Source: Perkinsus olseni (Eukaryota > Perkinsozoa > Perkinsida). From it: 37,234 nucleotides of DNA. Every line of letters starts with the position of its first letter. Position 1 is the first letter of the stretch. A model generated the notes under the pieces. The model was not told where the DNA came from. It did not search any database and worked only from the letters and a program-made list of their open reading frames with translations. The position numbers were made by a program, and so were the translations under genes. Below are positions 28,863 to 37,234 of the stretch, piece after piece. The stretch lies in contig JABANN010000342.1 of the NCBI GenBank assembly GCA_013115125.1, positions 1-37,234 on the forward strand, in the 5' to 3' direction.

Positions 28863-28993
28863 AGGCACCGTTCGGTCTATCTGAAAGCGGAATCCATCCC
28901 CTCGAGCAGCTCCAACTCAAGGCACACTTCAATGAGCACCAAGAGCCAAATCTCGAACTGCGCTACGAGAGGCTCACCCAAGGATTGCAATAA
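28863..28993 (+). other. Possible alternative terminal exon
   Basis: Open, protein-like segment (APFGLSESGIHPLEQLQLK ... LRYERLTQGLQ) preceded by an AG acceptor and ending at TAA 28991, with AATAAA overlapping the stop. It could be joined in phase 0 to the preceding secreted-protein gene or be a gene fragment. Weak acceptor; low certainty. Confidence 0.3.
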
Positions 28994-29744
28994 AGCTGGC
29001 TAATGCGCTACGGAACCACTGTTGCAGCTTTATTTATTTATTTATTTGCAATTTTCCTTATTTTTGCATGTTTTCGAATAGTTGCCAATTCGCAGCTATA
29101 TTGATCCTCCAGTTGTTGCGCTGTTGTCGCGTCGGCTGTCGCTCGCCACGCAATGTATTGTGATACTGTCTACTGCTACAGTAGGCTCAAGTGATTTACC
29201 ATTGATTTGTTCATACGTTATTGAGATTCACTCTCCTATATCTGGGTATTGTGTTCCCTGGATTACAAGCGCCTTGGATAAGGCCTTTCTGTCGAATGAG
29301 TCGCTCGCCTGTCAGGCGACGCCTGACCTTGACTGTTGTGACTCGAGGGCGGCTGCCCGGGCCTCGGGGATCACGGCGTGTCGCCTTGCGTCTCAGACGA
29401 ATCGCCTGGATAATAGCGTAGTGATGTCAGCATTAATCGCGCCCCCCTCGGGTGATGGGCCGTTGTGAAGATCGTTGTGTCATTGCTGTCCCTATGGAGT
29501 CGCTCCCCCTTGTGCTACGCTAAGATATCTATCTTCGCGTTAGTACTGTAATTGTACTTGTAATTAGAATCAGGGTGAGTAAGTGAGAATCAGGCCAACG
29601 GTTGGCCGCTAACCAAGTCTGTCTCGTGTTAACTCAATAAGCGGGATTGCCCACCAACACTCAACATGCCGTAAGGGGTATAGTCCACCGGGACTCCAGA
29701 GCGATAGTACGCGAATGCTCTATAAAATTGATGCGTGGATGATC

Positions 29745-30102
29745 CAGTCGGTTATGACGAGCTCGTTCGCAGTTAGGTCCCGAGATCGATTCTCGGTTCC
29801 AATATTGCCTTGACAGTTGGCTAACGGTTTTCGTCGGAGTAATACATCGGCATACTTGGGAAGAATGCCATAGCATATAAGGTTACCTCATCCTGTAGCA
29901 ATTGGAGTGCTAAGCACCCCGGTGCTTTAGACACCGTGTTCGCAGACCTAACTCTGCGAATTATTTTCTCGATGGAGCATTTCAGTAGGCTGGCTTTAGC
30001 AAGCTCGGTTCGAGCTTCGAACCTGCGCGGATCCGCTTCGGAGGGTCTTAGCCTAAGACTCTTAGGTCAACCCGCTTAACCACTCGGGTTATCACTCGCT
30101 AG
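29745..30102. other. Cluster of degenerate tRNA-like sequences
   Basis: Three pieces in 360 bp. Plus strand about 29745-29810: a D-arm-like CCAGTCGGTTATGA, then AGGTC and a perfect T-arm-like stem CCGAG/CTCGG. Plus strand about 29890-29965: TAGC...GCTA D-arm-like stem, CGGTG/CACCG stem with a 7-nt loop, and CGCAG/CTGCG. Minus strand about 30007-30090: AACCCGAGTGGTTAAGCGGG (A-box-like, as in tRNA-Leu/Ser) and GGTTCGAAG. None gives a complete cloverleaf, so they are probably pseudogenes or tRNA-derived elements. Confidence 0.35.
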
Positions 30103-30614
30103 CGCAGTGATGTATAGCTATTGTTGGCGAAGCCATGTGGGGAACTGGCATCCAACTAGCGATCCGAGGCGATTGATATACAACTGGCGAATCGGCCGTG
30201 GCTATGCCCACCTGGCACATGAATGACGTAATGTGGCCATTTTGAAGAATTCAAGCGAAAAACATGATCGAATTTTAGTGATCAATGCGACTAGATGGGG
30301 AACGAGCTTGAGTGAATGAGTGAGTGAGTGTCGAGATGCCTTACTTAGCAGCATCCACATCATCCAAGTATGGTCAAACGGCTGCAGTCACATCGCATCT
30401 CAATTGTCTGAGGAGTTCAACATCGATGTCCTTTATGATAATACCTCACCGGAGTTCTCAAGTTTTCGAGGCGTCTCCGTTCTATCTCGACAATTTCCTT
30501 CCACAACGTCTGAGCTCTGATGGGGTTAAACTTCCAGACGTTGTTGGTAACCGCTCCCAGCGAAAATGAGAACTTCTCATCCTCATTTTCTTCTCTTTTT
30601 TCGCCCCCTCATTC

Positions 30615-30671
30615 AGCAACTGAGCTCACACCTAAATGAGGAGTCCTCATTGAGAAGTGAGCTGAGTTGCT
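30615..30671. repeat. Nested hairpin
   Basis: Outer arms 30615-30629 and 30657-30671 (14 of 15 matching) enclose a perfect inner hairpin 30635-30651 (AATGAGGA, G, TCCTCATT). Confidence 0.75.
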
Positions 30672-32736
30672 AACCCCAGGTAGGAAATCTCTTTCGCCGG
30701 ACCCGCCCAGAATGCCCTTGATTTTACAGGCGCCGTCTCAGACGGAATGGGCCATTGGGACGGAGGGAAATTGACAGACTGGAGTCCAGTCACTGGACTA
30801 CTTTCTTCGCGATGACTTCACGAGCCCAACACTGTCAAAAAGTATGCGTGCACTCGGAGGCTTAGCCAAACCCAGTATTAAGTCAGCACAGGCCCGGGTT
30901 GAGTCAGATTGACGTAATCAACGAGTTATAAGTTATACGATGAAACGCTACGATCATACTAGCGTCGCAGCTTGAGACTTGAGCCTCAAGTAGTGCAAAC
31001 TGCGCGTCATAGACGACGGACTGACACAATCGGGGACAGACTAGAGGCGATACGCCACAAGGCGTGCTGTGCGAACATGGTCAATCTAATGGATTCCACA
31101 ACTTGCAATCAATACTCGAGGACGGCAGACGTAAAGGCTGCTACTACTGCTACTTACCCCTGTTATGACAGCTCGGTCGGTAATGTTCCTTAAGCTTAAG
31201 ATATCAGCGTAAGCTAGGGTGCAATCAGTATTACTGATTCAGAATCATACGGTTGATAAGTTGAGTTCCAAGTAATTACCATTTTCCTATGATTAATGAT
31301 CTCGCGATAACCTAGGGGACCGGGTAACCCCGACGTGGCTGAGCCATGATGGCTCCGAAGCAAGGACATTCTACGTCTACATCTCCTGAAGTATTGTCCA
31401 CTGTGTGTGACTCCTTGCATGGATGGTTAACCAAAACGCCAGATTCCGCAAGGAGCCTTCAAGATGCTCAGGCTGAGATGAAGGCCATAGTAGTCCACTA
31501 CTGATATACTGAGATAGGCCACTACCATCCCTGGATACGGCGATGTCAACGCAACAGTGACCCCCCAAACGGCTGCGTGCTGCAGCAGTTGAGCTGCTCA
31601 ACTTGAGCAATAATGGCCGACCTTCACTATGGGGCAGCTAGAGGTGTCAGTATCGCGACGATGCTAGCTCCTTAGTGAATTCCAGCAACCTGCAATGCCG
31701 GCGAGGCCACGGGCCTCAGGCTAGCGGCATACGCGCGCCAAGAGTGCGCCTGGCTGCAGGATGCTGGTTGTAAGTCGGCCCAGCTTAGCTTGCGATGGGC
31801 TTTCACTGCTGCGGTGACATTGGAAACACAAAACCTCGACGGGTGCCATCCAGAACAATGCTGGATGTGCTCACCGAGCAATGCTCGGGTTTCAGGTTTG
31901 GTGTTTTCCTTCCCGCACTCCCGTCTTCTTTGGGATTTTACAGCTCAGTATTAGACTGGTCAAATTATGCGGCTTGAAGGTACTCGGCGGGCTGTGTGCA
32001 GTAGTATCTGAAGCAGTGGCGCCTCTGCCGCGTGCTAGCTGTGCCGGCCCGGAGTAGCTCATTGACTTCATTTCAAAACACAACATCCCGGCTCAAGACG
32101 GCCCATCATGGGTGTGATTATTAAATCACTCATGCGCGTGTTTCAAAGATTGCGCACGAATGAATCCTTGTGTACCTGATCCGCCCGCAATTCCAATCTC
32201 GAGAACCCTTCGAACACATTGGCTTGATCCACTGGAGTTTCACCGGTGAAACGTGTAAAAAAAGTTTTGCGCGTAAGACAAAGGACCCGAAAAACCTTGC
32301 TATTCAAGCTCAGCAAATCGATTAGAAGAACATAATCCTAACTTAGGAATTCCAAGCATAGACAATTATACAGGGAGACAGTCCGAAGGGAACGCAAGCC
32401 CCGATCGACGGGAAACTTTAGCCTCTGGACGAAGCTGAGGAAGTCCCATGGAGGAGCAAAAGTAGTCCAAGCGAGCTCCATACACAACGTAGTGGCGTAC
32501 ACAAGCGTGAGACGAGACGTGCCAGCGAGCATTGTGAGAGTTCTCCAGGAACAAATTTCGTAGCGCGACACACTGGAGGCGCAGGGAGTCAGCACGACAA
32601 CCACCGAATGCTGTTGGCGACACAACGCAGCACATTCACGGGGGCGGAGTCAAAAGATGGTATACATGGTAACCGACAATTGCGGAGCGAGCGAAGCGAG
32701 CGGAGCATATACTGTCACTTCTGCGCTTTTTTGTGC

Positions 32737-32756
32737 GTTCGTTCGTTCGTTCGTTC
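32737..32756 (+). repeat. (GTTC)5 microsatellite
   Basis: Five perfect GTTC units. Confidence 0.95.
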
Positions 32757-33141
32757 AAATTATTTCTCCGCGACTATGTCGATTCAACTCGCGAGACACA
32801 TACCACTCGAAAGCACGTGGTTTGTGTATTCTATAAAAAATACGAAATCGCTCCCATCCCCGTTCCACCAAGCAAAACCGTCGTGGATCGTTGTAGACAA
32901 CCCGAAAAAATACGGAAAAAGTCCGTGCTGGGGTTCGAACCCGAGACTTGTGCCGAGCTCCGCTTTTTTCGTTACGAAGACCTAGTGTCAGACCAACATT
33001 GGCATATTTTCAGCATGCTAGAACGACGAATCGTTCGAGGCATGTTGCAGGGGAAAGGCCTTTCTGGGAGACCGTCAACTGTTCGACTCTCCCCGACAAC
33101 TTCCCCGAGCCCCGTCCCCATTTGCTCGCATACATTCTGAC

Positions 33142-33177
33142 ATCGCAAGTCCGGGACCTGAGGTCCCTACTTGCGAT
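33142..33177. repeat. Hairpin with perfect 7-1-7 core
   Basis: Outer arms ATCGCAAGT/ACTTGCGAT enclose GGGACCT-G-AGGTCCC, giving a nearly continuous stem of about 16 bp with one small internal irregularity. Confidence 0.75.
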
Positions 33178-33720
33178 CGATGGATGGGTCTACTCGCTCC
33201 TATCTCACTCCTGTCATCGAAAGCGAATCGAACTTCTTGCTAGTGTGTCCTTCTCCAACATTCACCGAATTCTTTAGATGTCTGCTCGCTACTCATGTCT
33301 CCTGCACACACCTGTCACGTTGTCCCTCTGATGCTCCACTCGGGCAACGGATCCCAGTACTCGAGTTTGGCTATGGCTGACTTCATTGAGTCGTGGGACG
33401 CTATCCATCTCTTCACTCCCCGAGGATCTTCGCCGTTCAACGGGAGAGCCGAGAGTGTCCATATGTACTTGAATGAATACCTCCTGACACCTCGTCGAGG
33501 TGACCTCGAGGAGGGGGGCAGGTTATGGAGCGCCGTCGGCTCGCACGGTTGTCGCTGCCGACTGGCGCGGTAATCGATTTGATGTGCGCGTATTCCCCCC
33601 TCGTGAGGCCTTATCACTTCCGTTAGACACTGATATCATTGGCTCGAATCAACTCGGTGTTACGCTAGTACGGGACACTCGCACGAGTTCTAGCAGTGAA
33701 TTCTTGATTTCTTCGAAGGG

Positions 33721-34182
33721 ATGCTTCAGCCGAGTCGCCTTATGGCCATGATTACTTTCGCGGTTATCTGCTCGAAGGCAAAGCCGCCTCCGCCGAGAGG
33801 AAGATACTTCAACCAGGTCGTCCCTGATAATGTGTGTATCGAGGTCAACTGGGTCGACGATCCTTGCCGTCCAGAGGAGGACGTGGCTCTGCTGCTCCTT
33901 TGTGATGGCCGTCGAGTTGATTCGGTTCCTATGGAAGTGCAGACCAAGGGATTCAACATCTTCGAGATCGCTCAAACTAGTAGGGAGGAGTACGACGACT
34001 TCTTGCATGTTTCCGACATGAATTGCCACTCATATCCCGTGGATGACGGTCATCTGCATGAATTCATTTACAACGAGAAGGTGAATACCATCGCAGTTAA
34101 GCTACGTGATGGAGTCGTGACTCTGAAGAGCGGCGCCTGTCCCCAAGAACTTGGCGGTCCAGCACTGCTGGTCCAGCAGTAA
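33721..34182 (+). CDS. Hypothetical protein between integrase-like pieces
   Basis: Open frame of up to 153 codons (preferred ATG 33742 or 33748). The composition is protein-like: PRGRYFNQVVPDNVCIEVNW, then EEDVALLLLCDGRRVDSVPM, FNIFEIAQTSREEYDDF, and a Cys near the end. A weak hydrophobic start (ITFAVICSKA) might be a short signal. No known domain is recognised. Its position between two retroelement integrase-like pieces leaves open whether it is a captured host gene fragment, an unrelated host gene or part of an element. Low confidence in function, moderate in coding. Confidence 0.4.
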   Translation: MLQPSRLMAMITFAVICSKAKPPPPRGRYFNQVVPDNVCIEVNWVDDPCRPEEDVALLLLCDGRRVDSVPMEVQTKGFNIFEIAQTSREEYDDFLHVSDMNCHSYPVDDGHLHEFIYNEKVNTIAVKLRDGVVTLKSGACPQELGGPALLVQQ

Positions 34183-34930
34183 CTCAAACAGAATCCCTCC
34201 TCTACCGAGCTGGGTAACAGTTGCTTTGTCCGTCAGTTGCTTGGTTTTCGACAATTTGGAAGGCTCTGCTCCAGCAGTGCTGGATCAGCATCAACCAAAT
34301 ACAACCATTCCCTCAAGCAAGCTCGTGAAGTTTGCCCGAAGCGTTCGGGCCGAAGGAGCATCGTCTCATCCCGATCGATTTCATAGGTGCAACTACCATG
34401 CCGGAATCAATGTGGGCGAAAGTTTCACATTGGTTCCGGAACAACGTGTTGCTGACAGCAACTTGCTGTGAATATGAGCCGCATCAGTTCGGAACTGAAG
34501 GGCTGGCCCAGCGCTCACAGGTGTTCCCCCGACAACTCATGTACAATCACGTGACGACGTCACGGAGACGTATCGACCGTCCGATACAGTTACCCAACAC
34601 AGCACCACCGCTCTCAGGATGTCCTGACTACGGCATCCTTGTCGTCGTCGAGCCAGGCATCAGTGACTGATGATCAGTCGCCTCAGACGGGTAGTCAGGT
34701 TCCGTCCCCAAACCCCTACACACAACGGCCCTGAAGGAGGCCGTTTACTGCGAAGGAATGGCCTGGCACCGATCCAGGCACATTCGTCTGACTTACACGC
34801 AGGAAACCACTAACACAGAGCCGTGCCGTAAGAGCAACGACTCCTAGGTTGGGTTCTAGTATTACCGCGCTACACAACCCACACGAAGATGGCCTTGAAA
34901 AAAGCCAAGCAACGCGGAACCTACTGGAGG
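34183..34930. other. Non-coding stretch with small palindromes
   Basis: The near-palindromes CCAGCACTGCTGG (about 34159) and CCAGCAGTGCTGG (about 34272) recur about 110 bp apart. No gene is supported. Confidence 0.4.
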
Positions 34931-35571
34931 TTCACCTTATCTGCGTGTGTGCGCCCCTGACACAATGCCGGCTTTCCGGGGCCCCCCTCGACAGCCAGCG
35001 ACAACTACGTCGCCAACGAGCTGCCGAGTTGGCCAAGCTAGCAGAGCTCCCTCCGAACCAGTCGGACACATGAGCCTGCACCTGCTTGGGGAAGAGAAGA
35101 CCACAGAGTCTGTGGCCCAGACAGTCTCCGCCATGGCATACTTCAAGTCAGGACGTCGTCCAAGGCGACCGCGTTGTCATCGTGAACTCGCACCAGCCTC
35201 ATCAGCTCGTCGACGGCTACGAGTCGTGGACGGGTCCAGCTGTAAGTCGTCAGAAACCGCAGGGAGAAGAATCAGTGCCGAAGGACACCATTGCTCCTGT
35301 AAGACGTTGCGAAGCCGTGTTTCTCTCCAATATCCTGTCACACTAATTCGAACTTGCGTTTTTTTAAATTTCTCGAAAACGAAGTTGTATTTTTTTAATC
35401 GATCTTGAAAATTCCATTTTGAAAATGCGTTTTCAAGCGTTTTAAAATGAAGTCTTCTCATTTTAGGTTTCGAAAAGAGTATTTAAATTGAGGTCCCATC
35501 CTTTTAACATGAGGAAAAATTCCCACTATCATTTGAAGAGCGCTCAGCACCGCATGTCACCAGCGCTTCTG

Positions 35572-35645
35572 GCTCTGGTGGCTCAATCGGATAGAGCGTT
35601 AGACTTCTAATCCAAAAGTTGCGGGCTGAAGTCCCGCCCACAGTA
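35572..35645 (+). tRNA. tRNA-Arg (UCU)-like gene, possibly pseudogene
   Basis: A 74-nt cloverleaf: D-stem GCTC/GAGC, anticodon stem TTAGA/TCCAA (one A-C mismatch) with loop CTTCTAA (anticodon TCT), T-stem GCGGG/CCCGC, acceptor GCTCTGG/CCACAGT (one C-C mismatch, one G-T). The T-loop is CTGAAGT rather than the usual TTCGAAT, so the internal B-box promoter is poor. Discriminator A. It immediately precedes the LINE. Confidence 0.6.
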
Positions 35646-35646
35646 T

Positions 35647-36774
35647 ATGTGGTGGCACCTCAGATCGGAACTGTCTGTTCCTAGGACAGCCTTCCGTATT
35701 TATACGCTATCGCTGATCGGTGATACGCCGGGCGAGGACGACGTCAGTAATGACATAGTCCTCGATACGCTCGAGGTGCCAAAGGACAGCTGGTCCGTCC
35801 AGCTTACTGCAGCCCTCGAAGCTGGTGTATTCCCCCAAGAGTGGAAACACTCGAAGGGGGTGTTTATCCATAAAAGTGGCCGGGATCCAGCTCGCCCCAA
35901 TGGCTGGCGTCCCATCTGTTTGGTCACTTCTGGTAGCAAGCTGTTCGAGCGATTAATTCTCGAACGGCTCGCTTCGTGCCCGCAGATCCGTGACCGCTTG
36001 GAGTCTCCAGTGATCCACGGTTTCTGTAAGGGCAAATCGGTCGACACTGCCGCCCTGCGCATCATTAACGCGTTCAGGGCTGGCAGGAAGAGGAGTAAAC
36101 GCGCACCAGTAGCTCTGATCCAGCTCGATGTGCAAAATGCGTTTCCCTCGGTCAAGCACAGCCACATTCTGGCTACCCTGGCTCGATACGACGTGCCACG
36201 ATATCTTATCGACATCGTCGAGAGCTATCTCGAGGGACAGAGTGTGGCTGCTACCTACGGCAGCGATGAGGCCACGGTGGGTTTGGAAAGAGGGGTGCCT
36301 CAAGGCAGTGCCTTAGGCCCCTTCCTGTTTTTGCTGAGCACCCTACCACTGGTCGACGCGTTTTCGGGTATGGAGGAAAAAGGCGTAAGCCTCACCCTCT
36401 ACGCGGACGACACGACGGTGGTGGTGTCCGCCGGTACTGGCCCGTCGCTGGTTAAAAGGTGGCGGTCAGCAGAGGCTCTGCTGCTGGCCTGGGCTGCCGA
36501 CGCTGGAGTGTCCTACGAGCCGGCCAAGAGCCAGGCGCTCCTGCCTAGGACCATCGGGGACGATATTTTGTCCCTTGATGGAACACCCGTTGACATCGTC
36601 AAGGTTGTCCGGGTGCTTGGTGTTTTGATCGATCGGCGCTTATCGTTCCAACACCACATCAAGGTTAAATGTGCCGAAGCCAAAGCCAAGTTAGGCAGGC
36701 TGAGGCACCTGGGCTGGGCACGTGCTGGGATCACAGGCAAGAAAGTGATCAAAACCTATAATCCGGGTGTGGGA
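35647..36774 (+). CDS. LINE reverse transcriptase domain
   Basis: Open frame with the RT motifs in order: PGEDDVSNDIV (start of the finger region), WRPICLVTSGSKLFERLI, IQLDVQNAFPSV (motif A, catalytic Asp), RGVPQGSALGPFLFLL (motif B), LTLYADDTTVVV (motif C, YADD), and VRVLGVLIDRRLSFQHHI (motif E/thumb). All catalytic Asp residues are present. The N-terminal endonuclease is absent. The frame leaves the family pattern after GKKVIKTYN, where a perfect hairpin interrupts it; its formal stop is at 36900 in the shifted frame. Confidence 0.9.
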
Positions 36775-36861
36775 TCCAGCCGGGCTGGTCCAGCCCGGCT
36801 GGACTCCAGCCCCTCCTTCCATGCTGCGACAGCGTTTTCTGACTCCAGCCGCTGGAGTCAG
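36775..36861. repeat. Two perfect hairpins inside the LINE
   Basis: Hairpin 1: arms 36775-36788 and 36790-36803 (TCCAGCCGGGCTGG and complement) with one T between. Hairpin 2: arms 36839-36849 and 36851-36861 (CTGACTCCAGC and complement) with one C between. Confidence 0.9.
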
Positions 36862-37234
36862 TCACAGCCAAGTCTGCCCTGCTGCAGGTCTCGGCTATAG
36901 TGGCGAGGATAGCCCTCCAAGCTCCACGGAACAGCTCCAACGCGGCACTCTGCGTCGCGGCTGGTATCTTGCCAGCAGACTTGGAGATCGGTAGAATCGC
37001 GGCCACCAGACTCGCTGCGCTTGGGTGCATTACGACGCTGGACCGAACTCTCTCGGTCAAGGGCTTGAAGGTACATGAGAGTCGCGATGGCGGTGATAAA
37101 GTGCAGCGCTGGAGGGCTTTGCCCACTCAACCTTGGCACCCCTGGGTCTCGACTACCATCGCGGAACGTGAGGAGGCCAAGAGCTACGCACTCGAGGCTC
37201 TCCGAACCAAGAATGCCATTTTCACGGATGGCTC

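Larger units (their letters stand above)
28994..33141. other. Gene-poor region with tRNA-like relics and hairpins
   Basis: About 4.1 kb. ORFs such as 29082-29468 have no recognisable domain and mostly lack convincing starts. Contains T-rich TTTA repeats near 29030, tRNA-like sequences 29745-30102, a nested hairpin 30615-30671, GAGC-type repeats near 32685 and a GTTC microsatellite at 32737. Confidence 0.45.
33300..35350 (+). mobile_element. Decayed LTR-retrotransposon-like integrase remnants
   Basis: An integrase-core-like piece lies at about 33,325-33,490 (LHSGNGSQYSS, later NGRAESVHMYLNEYL), the pattern of retroelement integrases around the second and third catalytic residues. A second piece at about 35,130-35,250 (QGDRVVIVNS, YESWTGPAV) resembles an integrase C-terminal domain. 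Both are fossils of an LTR element, probably Gypsy- or BEL-like; the family cannot be fixed. No LTRs, gag or RT are recognised. The element is clearly broken and fragmentary, with several breaks, and probably old. Whether the two pieces come from one insertion is not known. Confidence 0.5.
35647..37234 (+). mobile_element. 5'-truncated non-LTR retrotransposon (RT - RNase H LINE), runs off the window
   Basis: Encodes a LINE-type reverse transcriptase followed by the start of an RNase H domain (AIFTDGS at the window end), the layout of I-group LINEs. The endonuclease that should precede RT is missing; the element starts within 2 bp of the tRNA-Arg-like gene. The reading frame changes twice, near 36,775-36,803 and 36,839-36,861, and each change coincides with a perfect short-spacer hairpin. 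Downstream of the second hairpin the frame is open to the end (VTAKSALLQVSAIVARIAL, then NSSNAALCVAAGILPADLE). Apart from this the RT is well preserved, so the copy is young. The 3' end lies outside. Confidence 0.88.

Noticed and set aside
29082-29468. A 128-codon ORF as a gene
   Set aside because: It lacks a good ATG context, shows no domain or paralogue, and lies in repeat-rich DNA.
32930-32970. tRNA on the minus strand around GGGGTTCGAACCC
   Set aside because: The word is a palindrome and the flanks do not form a cloverleaf.
1-37234. Spliced-leader RNA gene or trans-splice leader sequence
   Set aside because: I looked for the dinoflagellate/Perkinsus-type leader ending GGCTCAAG; the only match (near 29186) lacks the rest of the leader.

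Overview
The window looks like nuclear DNA of a unicellular eukaryote. Genes are split by GT-AG introns, many only about 37-55 bp long. There are paralogous tandem families, secreted proteins, a flagellar gene (CFAP119-like), an ARP6-like actin-related protein, eukaryotic tRNA genes and a LINE with an RNase H domain. Moderate GC content, tiny introns and tandem secreted families suggest an alveolate protist, most likely of the Perkinsus lineage; that placement is inference.

Layout. 0.2-2.8 kb: two tandem GST-fold genes of the failed-axon-connections (FAXC/metaxin-like) type with identical sizes for their first two exons. 3.8-6.0 kb: a multi-exon membrane-anchored PC-esterase/TBL-like enzyme (GDS ... 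DxxH). 6.4-13.4 kb: three tandem type-B carboxylesterases; copies 1 and 2 are intact and share a nearly identical central tract (gene conversion), copy 3 is a young pseudogene. All three begin with a signal peptide that looks like a bacterial lipobox. 14.0-14.3 kb: a 44-bp minisatellite with a 98-base assembly gap. 15.0-18.0 kb: two tandem secreted-protein genes with a conserved RKRPR cluster; the second is broken. 18.6-21.4 kb: a seven-exon ARP6-like gene with a tRNA-Arg(ACG) gene nested antisense in one intron. 21.5-22.0 kb: a small Cys-rich protein with CX3C motifs. 23.3-24.9 kb: a small unknown gene and a CFAP119-like flagellar gene. 28.0-28.7 kb: a three-exon secreted N-glycosylated protein. 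29-35.4 kb: gene-poor DNA with tRNA-like relics, hairpins and decayed LTR-retrotransposon integrase pieces. 35.6 kb to the end: a tRNA-Arg(UCU)-like gene followed directly by a 5'-truncated RT-RNase H LINE that runs off the window.

The genes do not form one pathway. The left half is a set of locally duplicated families (GST-like, esterases, secreted proteins); the right half is mainly repeats. The most unusual pattern is the abundance of perfect or nearly perfect inverted repeats separated by only 1-3 bases, at about eight places. In two cases (one copy of a three-copy repeat, and the LINE) context suggests that the hairpin was newly made by local snap-back copying. Exon structures were worked out by hand from splice signals, frame and paralogue comparison, and have no transcript support.
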